Shown piece after piece: positions 10,118-17,883 of a DNA stretch of 24,552 nt. Position 1 is the stretch's first letter. Each line of letters begins with the position of its first letter. This DNA comes from Chloroflexota bacterium (GTDB lineage: Bacteria > Chloroflexota > UBA11872): NCBI GenBank assembly GCA_026707185.1, contig JAPOXI010000087.1, forward strand, positions 1-24,552, in the 5' to 3' direction. The translations under genes were made by a program, and so were the position numbers. Below the pieces are notes generated by a model, which was not told the DNA's origin, did no database searches, and worked only from the letters and a program-made list of their open reading frames with translations.

Positions 10118-10796
10118 GAATCCGCAGTTCCTGACCCGCGAAGATGCTGTCCGGGTCGCTGATGCCGTTGGCCGCCATTAAATCGTTGATGCTCACGCCG
10201 TAGGTCACGGCGATCGCGCTGAGCGTGTCGCCGGGTTGGACCGTATATGGACCGGGGGCATCCTCCTGTTCGGAGATCAGGGTGCCCTCGGGAAGCCGCA
10301 GGCGTTGGCCGACGACCAGGTTATTGGGATCAGGAATGTCATTGAGTTCCACGATTTCGCTGACCGGCACGTCGTAGAGATCGGATATCCCTGACAGCGT
10401 TTCGCCAGCTCGCACCGAATGGGTGACCGGCGTCGGCGCCGGGGTGGGCGTTGGCGTGGGAACCGGCGTGGGTGTGGGCGTGGCTGTAGGCGACAGCACG
10501 ACAATTGGAACGCGGACCTGACCCGCAGCGGGCGAGGCCGTCGGGGACGGGATTGGCTCAGCCATCAGGAGTGGATTCGAGACCGCCGCGTTGCCGGCCG
10601 CGGACGCCGCGGCCCGATACCCGTCTTCCTGCCAGGCCAGGATGCGCCAGGCGATCAGGACCGCGGCCAGCAGCAGAGCCAGTCGAACGTAGCGGACCCA
10701 ATGCCGATCAAGCGGCCGCAGGGCGTCCGGCCCGGTGACCTTGGCCCAGCGAAGCTCCGGCTGAACGGGGGGTCCCGACTCCGCGTCGCTCACCAT
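10110..10796 (-). CDS. Membrane-anchored protein with two LysM domains
   Basis: 228 residues: a short cytoplasmic N-terminus, one transmembrane helix (about 37-54, VRLALLLAAVLIAWRI), and a spacer with a Thr-Pro-rich linker (about 102-124). Two LysM peptidoglycan-binding domains follow (about 126-169 and 184-227), each with the pattern [HY]-x-V-[RQ]-x-G-[ED]-T-L-S and a closing G-Q-x-L-R-[LI]-P. The protein ends right after the second LysM, so it has no attached hydrolase. It probably tethers membrane to wall or presents a partner. Its ATG overlaps the end of the glycerate kinase gene by 7 nt, so it is part of the same operon. Confidence 0.9.
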   Translation of the reverse strand: MVSDAESGPPVQPELRWAKVTGPDALRPLDRHWVRYVRLALLLAAVLIAWRILAWQEDGYRAAASAAGNAAVSNPLLMAEPIPSPTASPAAGQVRVPIVVLSPTATPTPTPVPTPTPTPAPTPVTHSVRAGETLSGISDLYDVPVSEIVELNDIPDPNNLVVGQRLRLPEGTLISEQEDAPGPYTVQPGDTLSAIAVTYGVSINDLMAANGISDPDSIFAGQELRIPG

Positions 10797-12133
10797 CCGA
10801 AGGCCATGTACAGATCGTTCACGTTGGTGCCGGTCGGGCCAAGGCGAATCAGGTCACCGCAGCACTTGAGGAAGTTGTACGAGTCGTTGGCAGCAAGCGC
10901 GCTGGCGCAATCACCCCCGGCGGCGCTGGCTCGATCGATCGTCGTCCAGTCGATCAGCCCGCCGCAGGCATCGGTTGGCCCGTCGGTCCCATCCGTTGCC
11001 AAGGCAAACACCGCCGTGTTTGGCTCTCCGGCCAGCGCCTGGGCGGCAGCGACAGCCAGCTCCTGGCTGCGCCCCCCGCGACCGTTGCCTCGTACCGTCA
11101 CAGTGGTTTCGCCGCCGAAAATCGCGCACCCGGGCCGGCGGACCGGGCGTCCGCTGCGCGCAATGTCGATTGCGGCACCGGCCACCAGCTTGGCGATTTC
11201 GCGCGCTTCGCCCTGCACGCGCGAGGTTAGAAATTGGGCATGGAAACCCGCTTTCCGGGCAGCGCCGACGGCGGCAAGCCCCGCGCGGGCGTTGTCCGCG
11301 ATCACCAGGTTCGAAACCCGGTCGAATACCGGATCTTCAGGCTTCGGCGTTTCAGGCAGACCGCCACGTGCGCCCAACGCCAACCGCTCGCGGATTGAGG
11401 CGGGCGCCGCCCCTCGCAAGTCAAACGCATCCAGAGCCGCCAGCGCGTCGGCGTAGCTGGTCGGATCGGGCGACGTGGGACCCGACGCAATTACGTCCAT
11501 TGGGTTACCCACGACATCGCTAACGAGCAGCCCAACGACCCGCGCCGGCGCGGCCGCCGCCGCCAGGAGACCACCGTGAAACTCCGACAGGTGCTTTCGA
11601 ATGGCGTTCATTTGATTGATCGTGGCGCCCGAGCGCAGTAGTTGGTCGGTCACGTCCTGAAGCTCGGTCAGCGAGATTCCGTCCGGCGGGCAGGGCGTGA
11701 GCGCCGATCCGCCGCCCGAGATCACACAAAGCACCAGGTCGCCTTCGCCAGCAGCGCTTGCGGCCTCGAGCACCTGCCGGGTCGCGGCCTGCCCGCGCGC
11801 GTCGGGGACGGGGTGGCCCGCTTCGACAATCTTGACCTGCCCGGCCGCCGACGCGTAGCCGTCCTTGGTGATGACCAGACCACCCTCGACGCGGTCGCCC
11901 AAGATGTCGACCAGCGCCGCGGCCATGCGCGGGCTCGCCTTGCCGGCGCCCAATACGACCACGCGCCTGGCATCGGCATCGGCGACGCGCAGACTTCCAA
12001 TTCGGATTCCGTTGTCGTCAAGCGTGACGGTCTCATGCACGGCCGTTGCGGGATCCACGGCAGCAATGGCTGCCTGGCCGATCGTCATGATCGTGGCGCG
12101 CATGGCGTCATCCCGCACGTGCCGCGGCTCCAT
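10790..12133 (-). CDS. Glycerate 2-kinase, MOFRL family
   Basis: ATP-dependent phosphorylation of D-glycerate to 2-phosphoglycerate, feeding glycolysis; family of GckA/TtuD-type kinases (DUF4147 plus MOFRL). From ATG 12133 the protein has 447 residues. The N-terminal domain has VVVLGAGKAS, EAGHPVPD, ISGGGSAL and LSEFHGG. The C-terminal MOFRL domain has FGGETTVTVRG, GRGGRSQELAV, ATDGTDGPTDACGG and a terminal PTGTNVNDLY. The start at 12133 has GGAAAG nine bases upstream; ATG 12142 and an upstream TTG are less well placed. It begins 34 bp after degV and its last 7 nt overlap the LysM gene. It is not obviously tied to the lipid or stringent genes before it. Confidence 0.92.
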   Translation of the reverse strand: MEPRHVRDDAMRATIMTIGQAAIAAVDPATAVHETVTLDDNGIRIGSLRVADADARRVVVLGAGKASPRMAAALVDILGDRVEGGLVITKDGYASAAGQVKIVEAGHPVPDARGQAATRQVLEAASAAGEGDLVLCVISGGGSALTPCPPDGISLTELQDVTDQLLRSGATINQMNAIRKHLSEFHGGLLAAAAAPARVVGLLVSDVVGNPMDVIASGPTSPDPTSYADALAALDAFDLRGAAPASIRERLALGARGGLPETPKPEDPVFDRVSNLVIADNARAGLAAVGAARKAGFHAQFLTSRVQGEAREIAKLVAGAAIDIARSGRPVRRPGCAIFGGETTVTVRGNGRGGRSQELAVAAAQALAGEPNTAVFALATDGTDGPTDACGGLIDWTTIDRASAAGGDCASALAANDSYNFLKCCGDLIRLGPTGTNVNDLYMAFGW

Positions 12134-12167
12134 CCCGGTCATCTTTCCGACCAGTGTAGGCAGCACG

Positions 12168-13046
12168 TCAGCTTGATCGCGCGCAGTAAGCCAACCCAAC
12201 GAGGTCGGGACCTACGTGGGCGCCCATGACGGGCGTAAAGCCGGTGACGTAGAGATCGTCCGGCGCCAGCTCCCGCCGAATTCGGTCTTCCAACTGATGC
12301 GCTTCGTCGATTGTGGCCGTGTGGTGCACCGCAATGCCCAGGTAACTCGCGTGGCGGGACGCTCGCCGGACGTGTTTCACCAGGGCGCGCAGCGCCCGCG
12401 CACGCGAACCGAAGGAAGCTCGAAAGCGGATGCGTCCGTGCCGCATCCCAAAGATGGGCGTTGACGGCAGCGCATCAGCCACGCGGGCCACCACCCAGGG
12501 CACGCGTCCGCCACGCGCCAAATACTCAAGTGAACCGAGCAGGGCGACGATGCCACTGTCCGCTGCCGCCAGGTTCACGGTTCGCTCCACCGTGTCCAGG
12601 TCGGCCCCGGCGCTGGCCGCGCGAGCGCCCAGCAGCACCGGGAAGCCGTGCGCCATGGTTGCCGCGCCCGTCTGCATCACGCGTACGTGTGGAGCGCCCG
12701 CAAAGTCGCGCGCGGCCATCTCCGCCACGTCGGTCATGGCGGAAATGCGACGGGGGATGGTGACACACAAGGCATCCAGGCCCGCGTCACGGGCCCTTGC
12801 AAATTCGGCGGCGTAGGCCGTGGGCGACGTGGCACTGGTCGTTGGCAGGTTGGGATCGGTGGCCAGGCGCTTCCAGAACGCCTCGTTCGTTATGTCAACT
12901 CCGTCCCGAAGCTCCTCGCCGTTCCAGACCAGCACGGTGGGCACAATGGCAATGCCGTGCGCTTCGATTTCGTGAGGTGGAAGGCAGGCGCTGGAGTCGG
13001 TAATCAGCCGGACGCGCCGGGCCTCGTCACGGCCGGTCGCGGTCAA
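12168..13046 (-). CDS. DegV-family fatty-acid-binding protein (FakB-like)
   Basis: 292 residues. DegV proteins bind a fatty acid and, as FakB, present it to the kinase FakA to make acyl-phosphate for phospholipid synthesis. Seen here are the N-terminal LITDSSACLPP, the VDIT segment, the ligand-contacting TTSATSP, a central GSLEYLARGGRV and the C-terminal GAHVGPDLVGLAY, in family order. The start is TTG at 13046 because GGAGG lies seven bases upstream and no ATG or GTG exists between it and the first conserved strand. The longer frame upstream lies over plsY and is unlike DegV. The 20-nt overlap with plsY implies coupling. No fakA is visible in the window. Confidence 0.9.
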   Translation of the reverse strand: MTATGRDEARRVRLITDSSACLPPHEIEAHGIAIVPTVLVWNGEELRDGVDITNEAFWKRLATDPNLPTTSATSPTAYAAEFARARDAGLDALCVTIPRRISAMTDVAEMAARDFAGAPHVRVMQTGAATMAHGFPVLLGARAASAGADLDTVERTVNLAAADSGIVALLGSLEYLARGGRVPWVVARVADALPSTPIFGMRHGRIRFRASFGSRARALRALVKHVRRASRHASYLGIAVHHTATIDEAHQLEDRIRRELAPDDLYVTGFTPVMGAHVGPDLVGLAYCARSS

Positions 13047-13644
13047 GCAGGAACCTCCGCCAGAGCAGCGTGGCCGTGGACACGTCGTCCGGCGACTCCG
13101 CCTTGCGGAAGCCGACCAGGCGGGCGGTAACAAGAAGACCAAGCAGGGTCCAGCCCGTGAGGCTCAGTGTGAGGGCCGCACCCGTCAGGCTCAGCACGAT
13201 GGCCGTGGCAAAGAATCCGATAAGCGCCCCCGGCGCCGAGTCCTTGATGATCGCCTTGCCCAGCACCAGCCCGGCGAACGCCAGCGCCATGTGCCACGAC
13301 CCCAACGCGGCCAGCGCGCCGCCGGCCGGTCCGATGCCCCGCCCCCCGCGGAATCGCAGCGTAAAGGGCCACACGTGACCGGCCACGGCCACCACGCCCG
13401 CCACGGCCGACACTTCGTAGGTGGCCAGCCGCTGCGCGATGAAGATGGCCAGCGCCGGCTTCAGCGCATCGGCCAGCCCGGCAATAGCGCCGGGCACCTT
13501 GCCAAGCCGCTCGATGGCCGCGGTCCCGCTGACGCCCCCCGACCCCTCCGCCAGCAAGTCGCGCCCGGCCAGCCGGCCGGCCAGGTAAGCAAACGGCACG
13601 GACCCAATGGAGTAGGCAAGCAGCAGGACAAGCAGGGTCGTCAT
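13027..13644 (-). CDS. PlsY-like acyltransferase with degenerate motifs
   Basis: 205-residue integral membrane protein with about six or seven hydrophobic segments. The PlsY family transfers acyl from acyl-phosphate to glycerol 3-phosphate. Motif 2 is kept (GHVWPFTLRFRGGRG, 89-103). Motif 1, normally GSGNxGATNxxR, reads GSGGVSGTAAIER (34-46): the Asn residues are lost and the position of the essential Arg is Glu. Motif 3 (HxxNIxRLxxGxE) is absent from the C-terminus. It is therefore a PlsY homologue whose activity cannot be assumed. The ATG overlaps the rel stop as ATGA. It is followed by a FakB-like gene, which supports a lipid context. Confidence 0.8.
   Translation of the reverse strand: MTTLLVLLLAYSIGSVPFAYLAGRLAGRDLLAEGSGGVSGTAAIERLGKVPGAIAGLADALKPALAIFIAQRLATYEVSAVAGVVAVAGHVWPFTLRFRGGRGIGPAGGALAALGSWHMALAFAGLVLGKAIIKDSAPGALIGFFATAIVLSLTGAALTLSLTGWTLLGLLVTARLVGFRKAESPDDVSTATLLWRRFLLDRDRP
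13054..13058 (-). promoter_or_regulatory. Ribosome binding site deciding the degV TTG start
   Basis: GGAGG inside the 3' end of the plsY-like gene, seven bases before TTG 13046. It is the only strong Shine-Dalgarno sequence near the degV N-terminus. Confidence 0.7.
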
Positions 13645-16079
13645 TGGCTGTTCCGTGGCGCGGCCGCCTCGCGCGATCGACTGCGACGTGCGCCAGCCGT
13701 GTCGCGGGCGACCGAGTACACGCTGGGAATCGTCTGCAGACGCCGCATCAGCCGCGCCATCTGGGCCACGCTGCCCATGCCCACGGTAATGCGCATGGTG
13801 GCCTGGCGTTGCCGGTTGGTGTGCACGTTGGCCGACGTGATGTTCAACCCTTCATCGCGGATCACGCCCGTGACGTCGTGCGCCAGGCCCTCGCGGTCAT
13901 CGGCCTGGACCAGAATCTGCACCGGCAGTAGCTGACTCGTCTCGTCGATCCACCACACCCGAACCCGCGCGCCTGGCAGCCGCGTCCCCGCCCGGCAGCG
14001 AGTTCGATGCACTTCAATGCTCTGGTCGGCGGCGATGCCGTTGATCTTCATCCCCGGCCTTGGCTTGCAGCACGCGCCCAGCCGGATCGGCAGATCCAGG
14101 TCCGCGCCGACCAATTGGCCGCCCCACTCCACCTCCACCAGGCGCTCGGGCTCGCGGACGTTCTGGACGTTGGCGCAGTTCATACGATGCACGCTGATCC
14201 CGTGGCCGCGTGTAATGAACCCAACGATCTCGTCGCCCGGCAGCGGATTGCAGCACGAGGCCACCCGCGTCAGCAGATTGCCGACCCCCAGAACACGAAC
14301 CAAGGGCTGCACGTCGCGCACCGCCGGTTCCTCCGTCGGCAGCGGCTCAACGTCGGCCTCTTCCACCTCCTCGGTTAGTTTCAGCCGGTTGATGACCTGC
14401 GGAACCGTGGTGGCGCCGTAGCCGACCCCCGCCAACAGGCTGTCCACGTCGCGATAGCCCAGGTCCGCGGCCACGGGCTGCAACCCCTCGCCGGGGAGCT
14501 GGGAAATGCGGCCCTGCCCAAGGCGCCGCAGTTCCCGCTCCAGCAGCTCTTTGCCCGACTCAATGTTCTCGGCGCGCTGGCGCCGCTTGAACCACTGGCG
14601 GATCTTGTCCCGCGCATGTGCGGTGTGGACCAACGACACCCAGTTGCGGCTGGGCCCCTGGCTGTTGCTGCTGGTCAGGATTTCCAGCACGTCGCCGTTC
14701 TGTAACTGGTACTCCAACGGCACCAGGCGACCGTTCACCTTGGCGCCGATACAGGTATGACCGATGTCGGTATGAATGCGATACGCGAAGTCCAGCGGCG
14801 TGCTGCCGGCCGGAAAGTCCTTGATCTCGCCGCGCGGCGTGAATACGAAGACGGTGTCGCTGAAAAAGTCGGTCTTTACGGCATCCACGAAGGAGCCAGC
14901 GGTCTCCTCGTCTGACTGCCAGGTCAGGATCTGGCGCACCCAGGACAGTTTTTCAGAGAAGTCCTCCTCGCCGTCGTGATCGCCGGTCTTGTACCGCCAG
15001 TGCGCCGCGACGCCGAATTCCGAGGCCGCGTGCATCTCGTGGGTCCGAATCTGGATCTCGATCGGCCGCGCGTCCGGACCCAGCACGGCCGTGTGCAGCG
15101 AGCGGTATCCATTTTCCTTGGGCGCTGAGATGTAGTCGTCAAACTCGGCCGGGATATGCCGCCAGGCGCCGTGCACGACGCCTAACGCGGTATAGCAGTC
15201 GTGCACGTCGTCCACGATCACGCGCACCGCCAGAATGTCGTAGACCTCGTCCAGCGGAACGTTCTTGCGCTGCGTCTTCTGCTCGATGCTGTAGACATGC
15301 TTGATCCGGCTCTGGATCAGCGCGTCCGTGCCCGCGGCGTCCAGCGCATCCCGCAGCCCCCCGGTGACCGCCTGGACGACCTCCTGTCGCGCAGCTCGCT
15401 CGGCCAGCAGCCAACTCGCGATTTCCCGGTACCGCTCGGGCTGGAGCAGCTTGAACGCGTGATCCTCGAGCTGCCAGCGCCATTCCTCGATGCCCAGCCG
15501 TCCCGCCAGCGGCGCGAAAATCTCCAGCGTGTCGCTGGCATAGCGTTGGCGCTTGTCCGGTCGATAGACGTGTGCGGTCTGCAGGTTGTGCAGGCGGTCG
15601 GCCAGCTTGATCAGCACGACGCGAATGTCCCGCGCCATCGCCAGGAACACCTTGCGAAGGTTCTGGGCCTGGCGATCGTCCAGGCTCACGACCGTGATGT
15701 CGTCCAGCTTGGTCACGCCGTCGACCAATTCAGCCACGCTGGAACCGAACCTGGAACGAATCGTCCCGATATCCACGTTGGTGTCTTCCACGCAATCGTG
15801 CAGCAGCGCGGCGGCGATCGTGTCCGGATCGAGGTGCAAGTTCGTGAGCATCAGCCCCACGCTCATCGGGTGCTGCACGAACGGCTCGCCGGTCATGCGC
15901 CGCTGACCCTTGTGTGCGCGCTCCGCCAGTTCCGTGGCTCTGCGAATCAGTCGTTCGGCGGCCGGCAGGTCGTCGGCCGGGGTGTAGGACCGGACCGCAT
16001 CGAGCAGATCTTCCAGCGTGGTCTCCGCCCGACCCGGGCCGACCATGGGCGCCAGTGTGGCCGTGACCGATGTCGGCAC
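13641..16079 (-). CDS. rel: Bifunctional-type (p)ppGpp synthetase/hydrolase with tandem C-terminal Cys domains
   Basis: Long RelA/SpoT homologue, 812 residues against about 720-750 usual. The hydrolase HD domain is intact (H70, H94-D95, E98-D99, D161, N165). The synthetase domain has DILAVRVIVDD and PKENGYRSLHT, with the substrate motif reading EFDD (312-315) instead of RxKD. TGS domain at about 408-470, helical region to about 600. A first conserved-cysteine domain (C609, C610, H631, C635) is followed by a second similar unit (C670, C671, H691, C695). An ACT/RRM domain occupies about 715-790, and a basic Ser/Arg tail closes the protein. The start is GTG at 16079, with GAGGAG five bases upstream, 20 bp after recJ. 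Product role: alarmone turnover in the stringent response, on the ribosome. Confidence 0.95.
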   Translation of the reverse strand: MPTSVTATLAPMVGPGRAETTLEDLLDAVRSYTPADDLPAAERLIRRATELAERAHKGQRRMTGEPFVQHPMSVGLMLTNLHLDPDTIAAALLHDCVEDTNVDIGTIRSRFGSSVAELVDGVTKLDDITVVSLDDRQAQNLRKVFLAMARDIRVVLIKLADRLHNLQTAHVYRPDKRQRYASDTLEIFAPLAGRLGIEEWRWQLEDHAFKLLQPERYREIASWLLAERAARQEVVQAVTGGLRDALDAAGTDALIQSRIKHVYSIEQKTQRKNVPLDEVYDILAVRVIVDDVHDCYTALGVVHGAWRHIPAEFDDYISAPKENGYRSLHTAVLGPDARPIEIQIRTHEMHAASEFGVAAHWRYKTGDHDGEEDFSEKLSWVRQILTWQSDEETAGSFVDAVKTDFFSDTVFVFTPRGEIKDFPAGSTPLDFAYRIHTDIGHTCIGAKVNGRLVPLEYQLQNGDVLEILTSSNSQGPSRNWVSLVHTAHARDKIRQWFKRRQRAENIESGKELLERELRRLGQGRISQLPGEGLQPVAADLGYRDVDSLLAGVGYGATTVPQVINRLKLTEEVEEADVEPLPTEEPAVRDVQPLVRVLGVGNLLTRVASCCNPLPGDEIVGFITRGHGISVHRMNCANVQNVREPERLVEVEWGGQLVGADLDLPIRLGACCKPRPGMKINGIAADQSIEVHRTRCRAGTRLPGARVRVWWIDETSQLLPVQILVQADDREGLAHDVTGVIRDEGLNITSANVHTNRQRQATMRITVGMGSVAQMARLMRRLQTIPSVYSVARDTAGARRSRSREAAAPRNSQ

Positions 16080-16099
16080 CGTAACTCCTCGGTCCGCCG

Positions 16100-17809
16100 C
16101 TAGACCGGCCGCAGCCGGATGTCGTCCACGAGCATCTGCAACCGTGTCTCGCCGCGGAAGCTGCGCAGCCCCAACCTGAAGGCCACGTCGACGCAGCGCC
16201 CGCGACCCAGCGCGGCCTGCTGGTCGCCGCGCCGGAACCAGATGGCCTCCACATTGCGTGCCAACTCTTCGAACCGCAGCGCCACGTGGTCCTCACCTAC
16301 CAGCCGGGTGTCTTGGATACGTACATTCTCTACGACGAGGCGCGGCTCTTCATGTTCCTGCCCCCAGGGGCCCAGCGAATCGAGCGCCTGGTAGGTCTCC
16401 CATGAGATGGTGCGCGGATATACGCGACCGTCGGCGCGCATGCGTGGCCCCGTGTATTCAGGCGGGTCGAGGCTTGCGATGGCCTGTGCAAGGCCGCGCC
16501 GCAGCGCTTCGAGGTTCTGCGGCAGCACCGAGAAACCCGCGGCGCCGGCGTGACCGCCCCAGCCTTCCAGCCAGTCGGCTTGCCGCTTCAGCAAGTCGCG
16601 GAGGTTGAATCCATCGGGGGCGCGCGCCGAGCCGTGGACCAGCCCATCGATCTCGGCGCCGATGAACGCGGGCGCGCCGAACTCGTCGCTTAGTCGGGAG
16701 GCGGCCAGCCCAACCACGCCTGGCGCGAATCCCGGATCGGCGGCCAGGATCACCGGGCTGCCGTTGACCATCGACCGCGCCGCGTCCACGACGTCCTGAG
16801 TGAGCCGGCGCCGCTCAGCGTTCAGGTCGTTCAGTTCATCCGCCAGTTCCGCGGCCCGCACCGGATGCCGGGCCTGCAGCAATTCCAACGCTAGTTGTGC
16901 GCTGGCAATTCGGCCGGCGGCGTTGAGCCGGGGCGCCAGCGCAAAGGCGATGTCGTCCGACCTGATGGCCTCAGGCGTACGCCGAGCCACCTCGGCCAGC
17001 GCGCGTAGACCAGGGCGCGGCGAGGCCCGCATCCACTCCAGGCCTTCTGTCACGTACGCCCGGTTCTCGTCAGTCAGCGGCGCCACGTCGGCCACCGTGC
17101 CCAGCGCCACCAGGTCCAGGAAGCGCTCGGGGTCGGGCAACTGCTCCGGAAACTCGTCGGCCAGCGCCTGCACCAGCTTGTAAGCCACCCCCACCCCCGA
17201 GAGCCCGCCGAACGGGTATCCGGACCCCGGCGCATTGGGGTTGAGCAGCGCCGCGGCCTTTGCCGGGCGGGCTTCCGTGGGATGGTGGTCGGTCACGATC
17301 ACGTCCATGCCTGACGCGGCTGCTCGGTCGATTTCCTCGTGCGCCGTGGCCCCGCAGTCGGCCGTGATGACCAGCGTCGCGCGTTCCTGCGCCACGGCGT
17401 CGATCGCGCCGGCGTTGAGCCCGTAGCCCTCGGTCAGCCGCTCCGGGATGTATGGGAAGGCGTCCAGCCCCAGCGCCTCGGCGGTGTCCAGCAGCATCGT
17501 TGTGGCGCTAACGCCGTCCACGTCGTAGTCGCCATAAATGCACACGCGCTCGCGTTTCTGCATCGCCCGCCCGATGCGCGCCACCGCTGGGTGCATCTCG
17601 TCCAACAGGTATGGGTCGTGCGGGGGCAGGGGACCGAGCATGAACTCGTGCAGCTTCTCGACCGTGTCGTGTCCGCGGTTGCGGAGCACCTGGACCGCCA
17701 GCGGCGGAAGCTCGTCCACCGCGGCGAACAGCGCGGCGGGTGCGCGCGGCGCGATGTCCCACACCGCCCCCGTGAGACTGCGCCTGGGATCGTCGCGCGT
17801 GTCAGCCAC
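16100..17809 (-). CDS. recJ: Single-stranded-DNA-specific 5'-3' exonuclease RecJ
   Basis: DHH-family exonuclease for recombination, mismatch and base-excision repair; 569 residues, normal size. Metal motifs: YGDYDVDGVSATT (D94-D98), TADCG (150-153), TDHHP (173-177), and the later VALGTVADVAPL. The DHHA1 domain has GWGGHAGAAGF, and an OB-like C-terminus follows. The start is GTG at 17809; the ribosome binding site is weak. It is the first gene of the probable recJ-rel-plsY-degV-glycerate kinase-LysM operon, divergent from the oxidoreductase across 74 bp. Confidence 0.96.
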   Translation of the reverse strand: MADTRDDPRRSLTGAVWDIAPRAPAALFAAVDELPPLAVQVLRNRGHDTVEKLHEFMLGPLPPHDPYLLDEMHPAVARIGRAMQKRERVCIYGDYDVDGVSATTMLLDTAEALGLDAFPYIPERLTEGYGLNAGAIDAVAQERATLVITADCGATAHEEIDRAAASGMDVIVTDHHPTEARPAKAAALLNPNAPGSGYPFGGLSGVGVAYKLVQALADEFPEQLPDPERFLDLVALGTVADVAPLTDENRAYVTEGLEWMRASPRPGLRALAEVARRTPEAIRSDDIAFALAPRLNAAGRIASAQLALELLQARHPVRAAELADELNDLNAERRRLTQDVVDAARSMVNGSPVILAADPGFAPGVVGLAASRLSDEFGAPAFIGAEIDGLVHGSARAPDGFNLRDLLKRQADWLEGWGGHAGAAGFSVLPQNLEALRRGLAQAIASLDPPEYTGPRMRADGRVYPRTISWETYQALDSLGPWGQEHEEPRLVVENVRIQDTRLVGEDHVALRFEELARNVEAIWFRRGDQQAALGRGRCVDVAFRLGLRSFRGETRLQMLVDDIRLRPV

Positions 17810-17883
17810 GCCACCAGCCTAACCAGTCACCCGCGTGCGACGCGATACCCTGCTGCCGACTGTCCCGCGCTGGGAGCCGCTGC

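Noticed and set aside
10440..10500. GTGGGC-like short repeats suspected of being a microsatellite or phase-variable tract
   Set aside because: They encode the Thr-Pro linker of the LysM protein, are imperfect, and change in multiples of three would keep frame.
15201..16103. 300-codon plus-strand frame opposite rel
   Set aside because: Antisense of the HD and synthetase domains, no domain of its own.
17810..17883. Divergent promoter pair between recJ and the oxidoreductase
   Set aside because: The 74-bp gap must carry promoter signals, but no hexamer pair better than chance could be picked.
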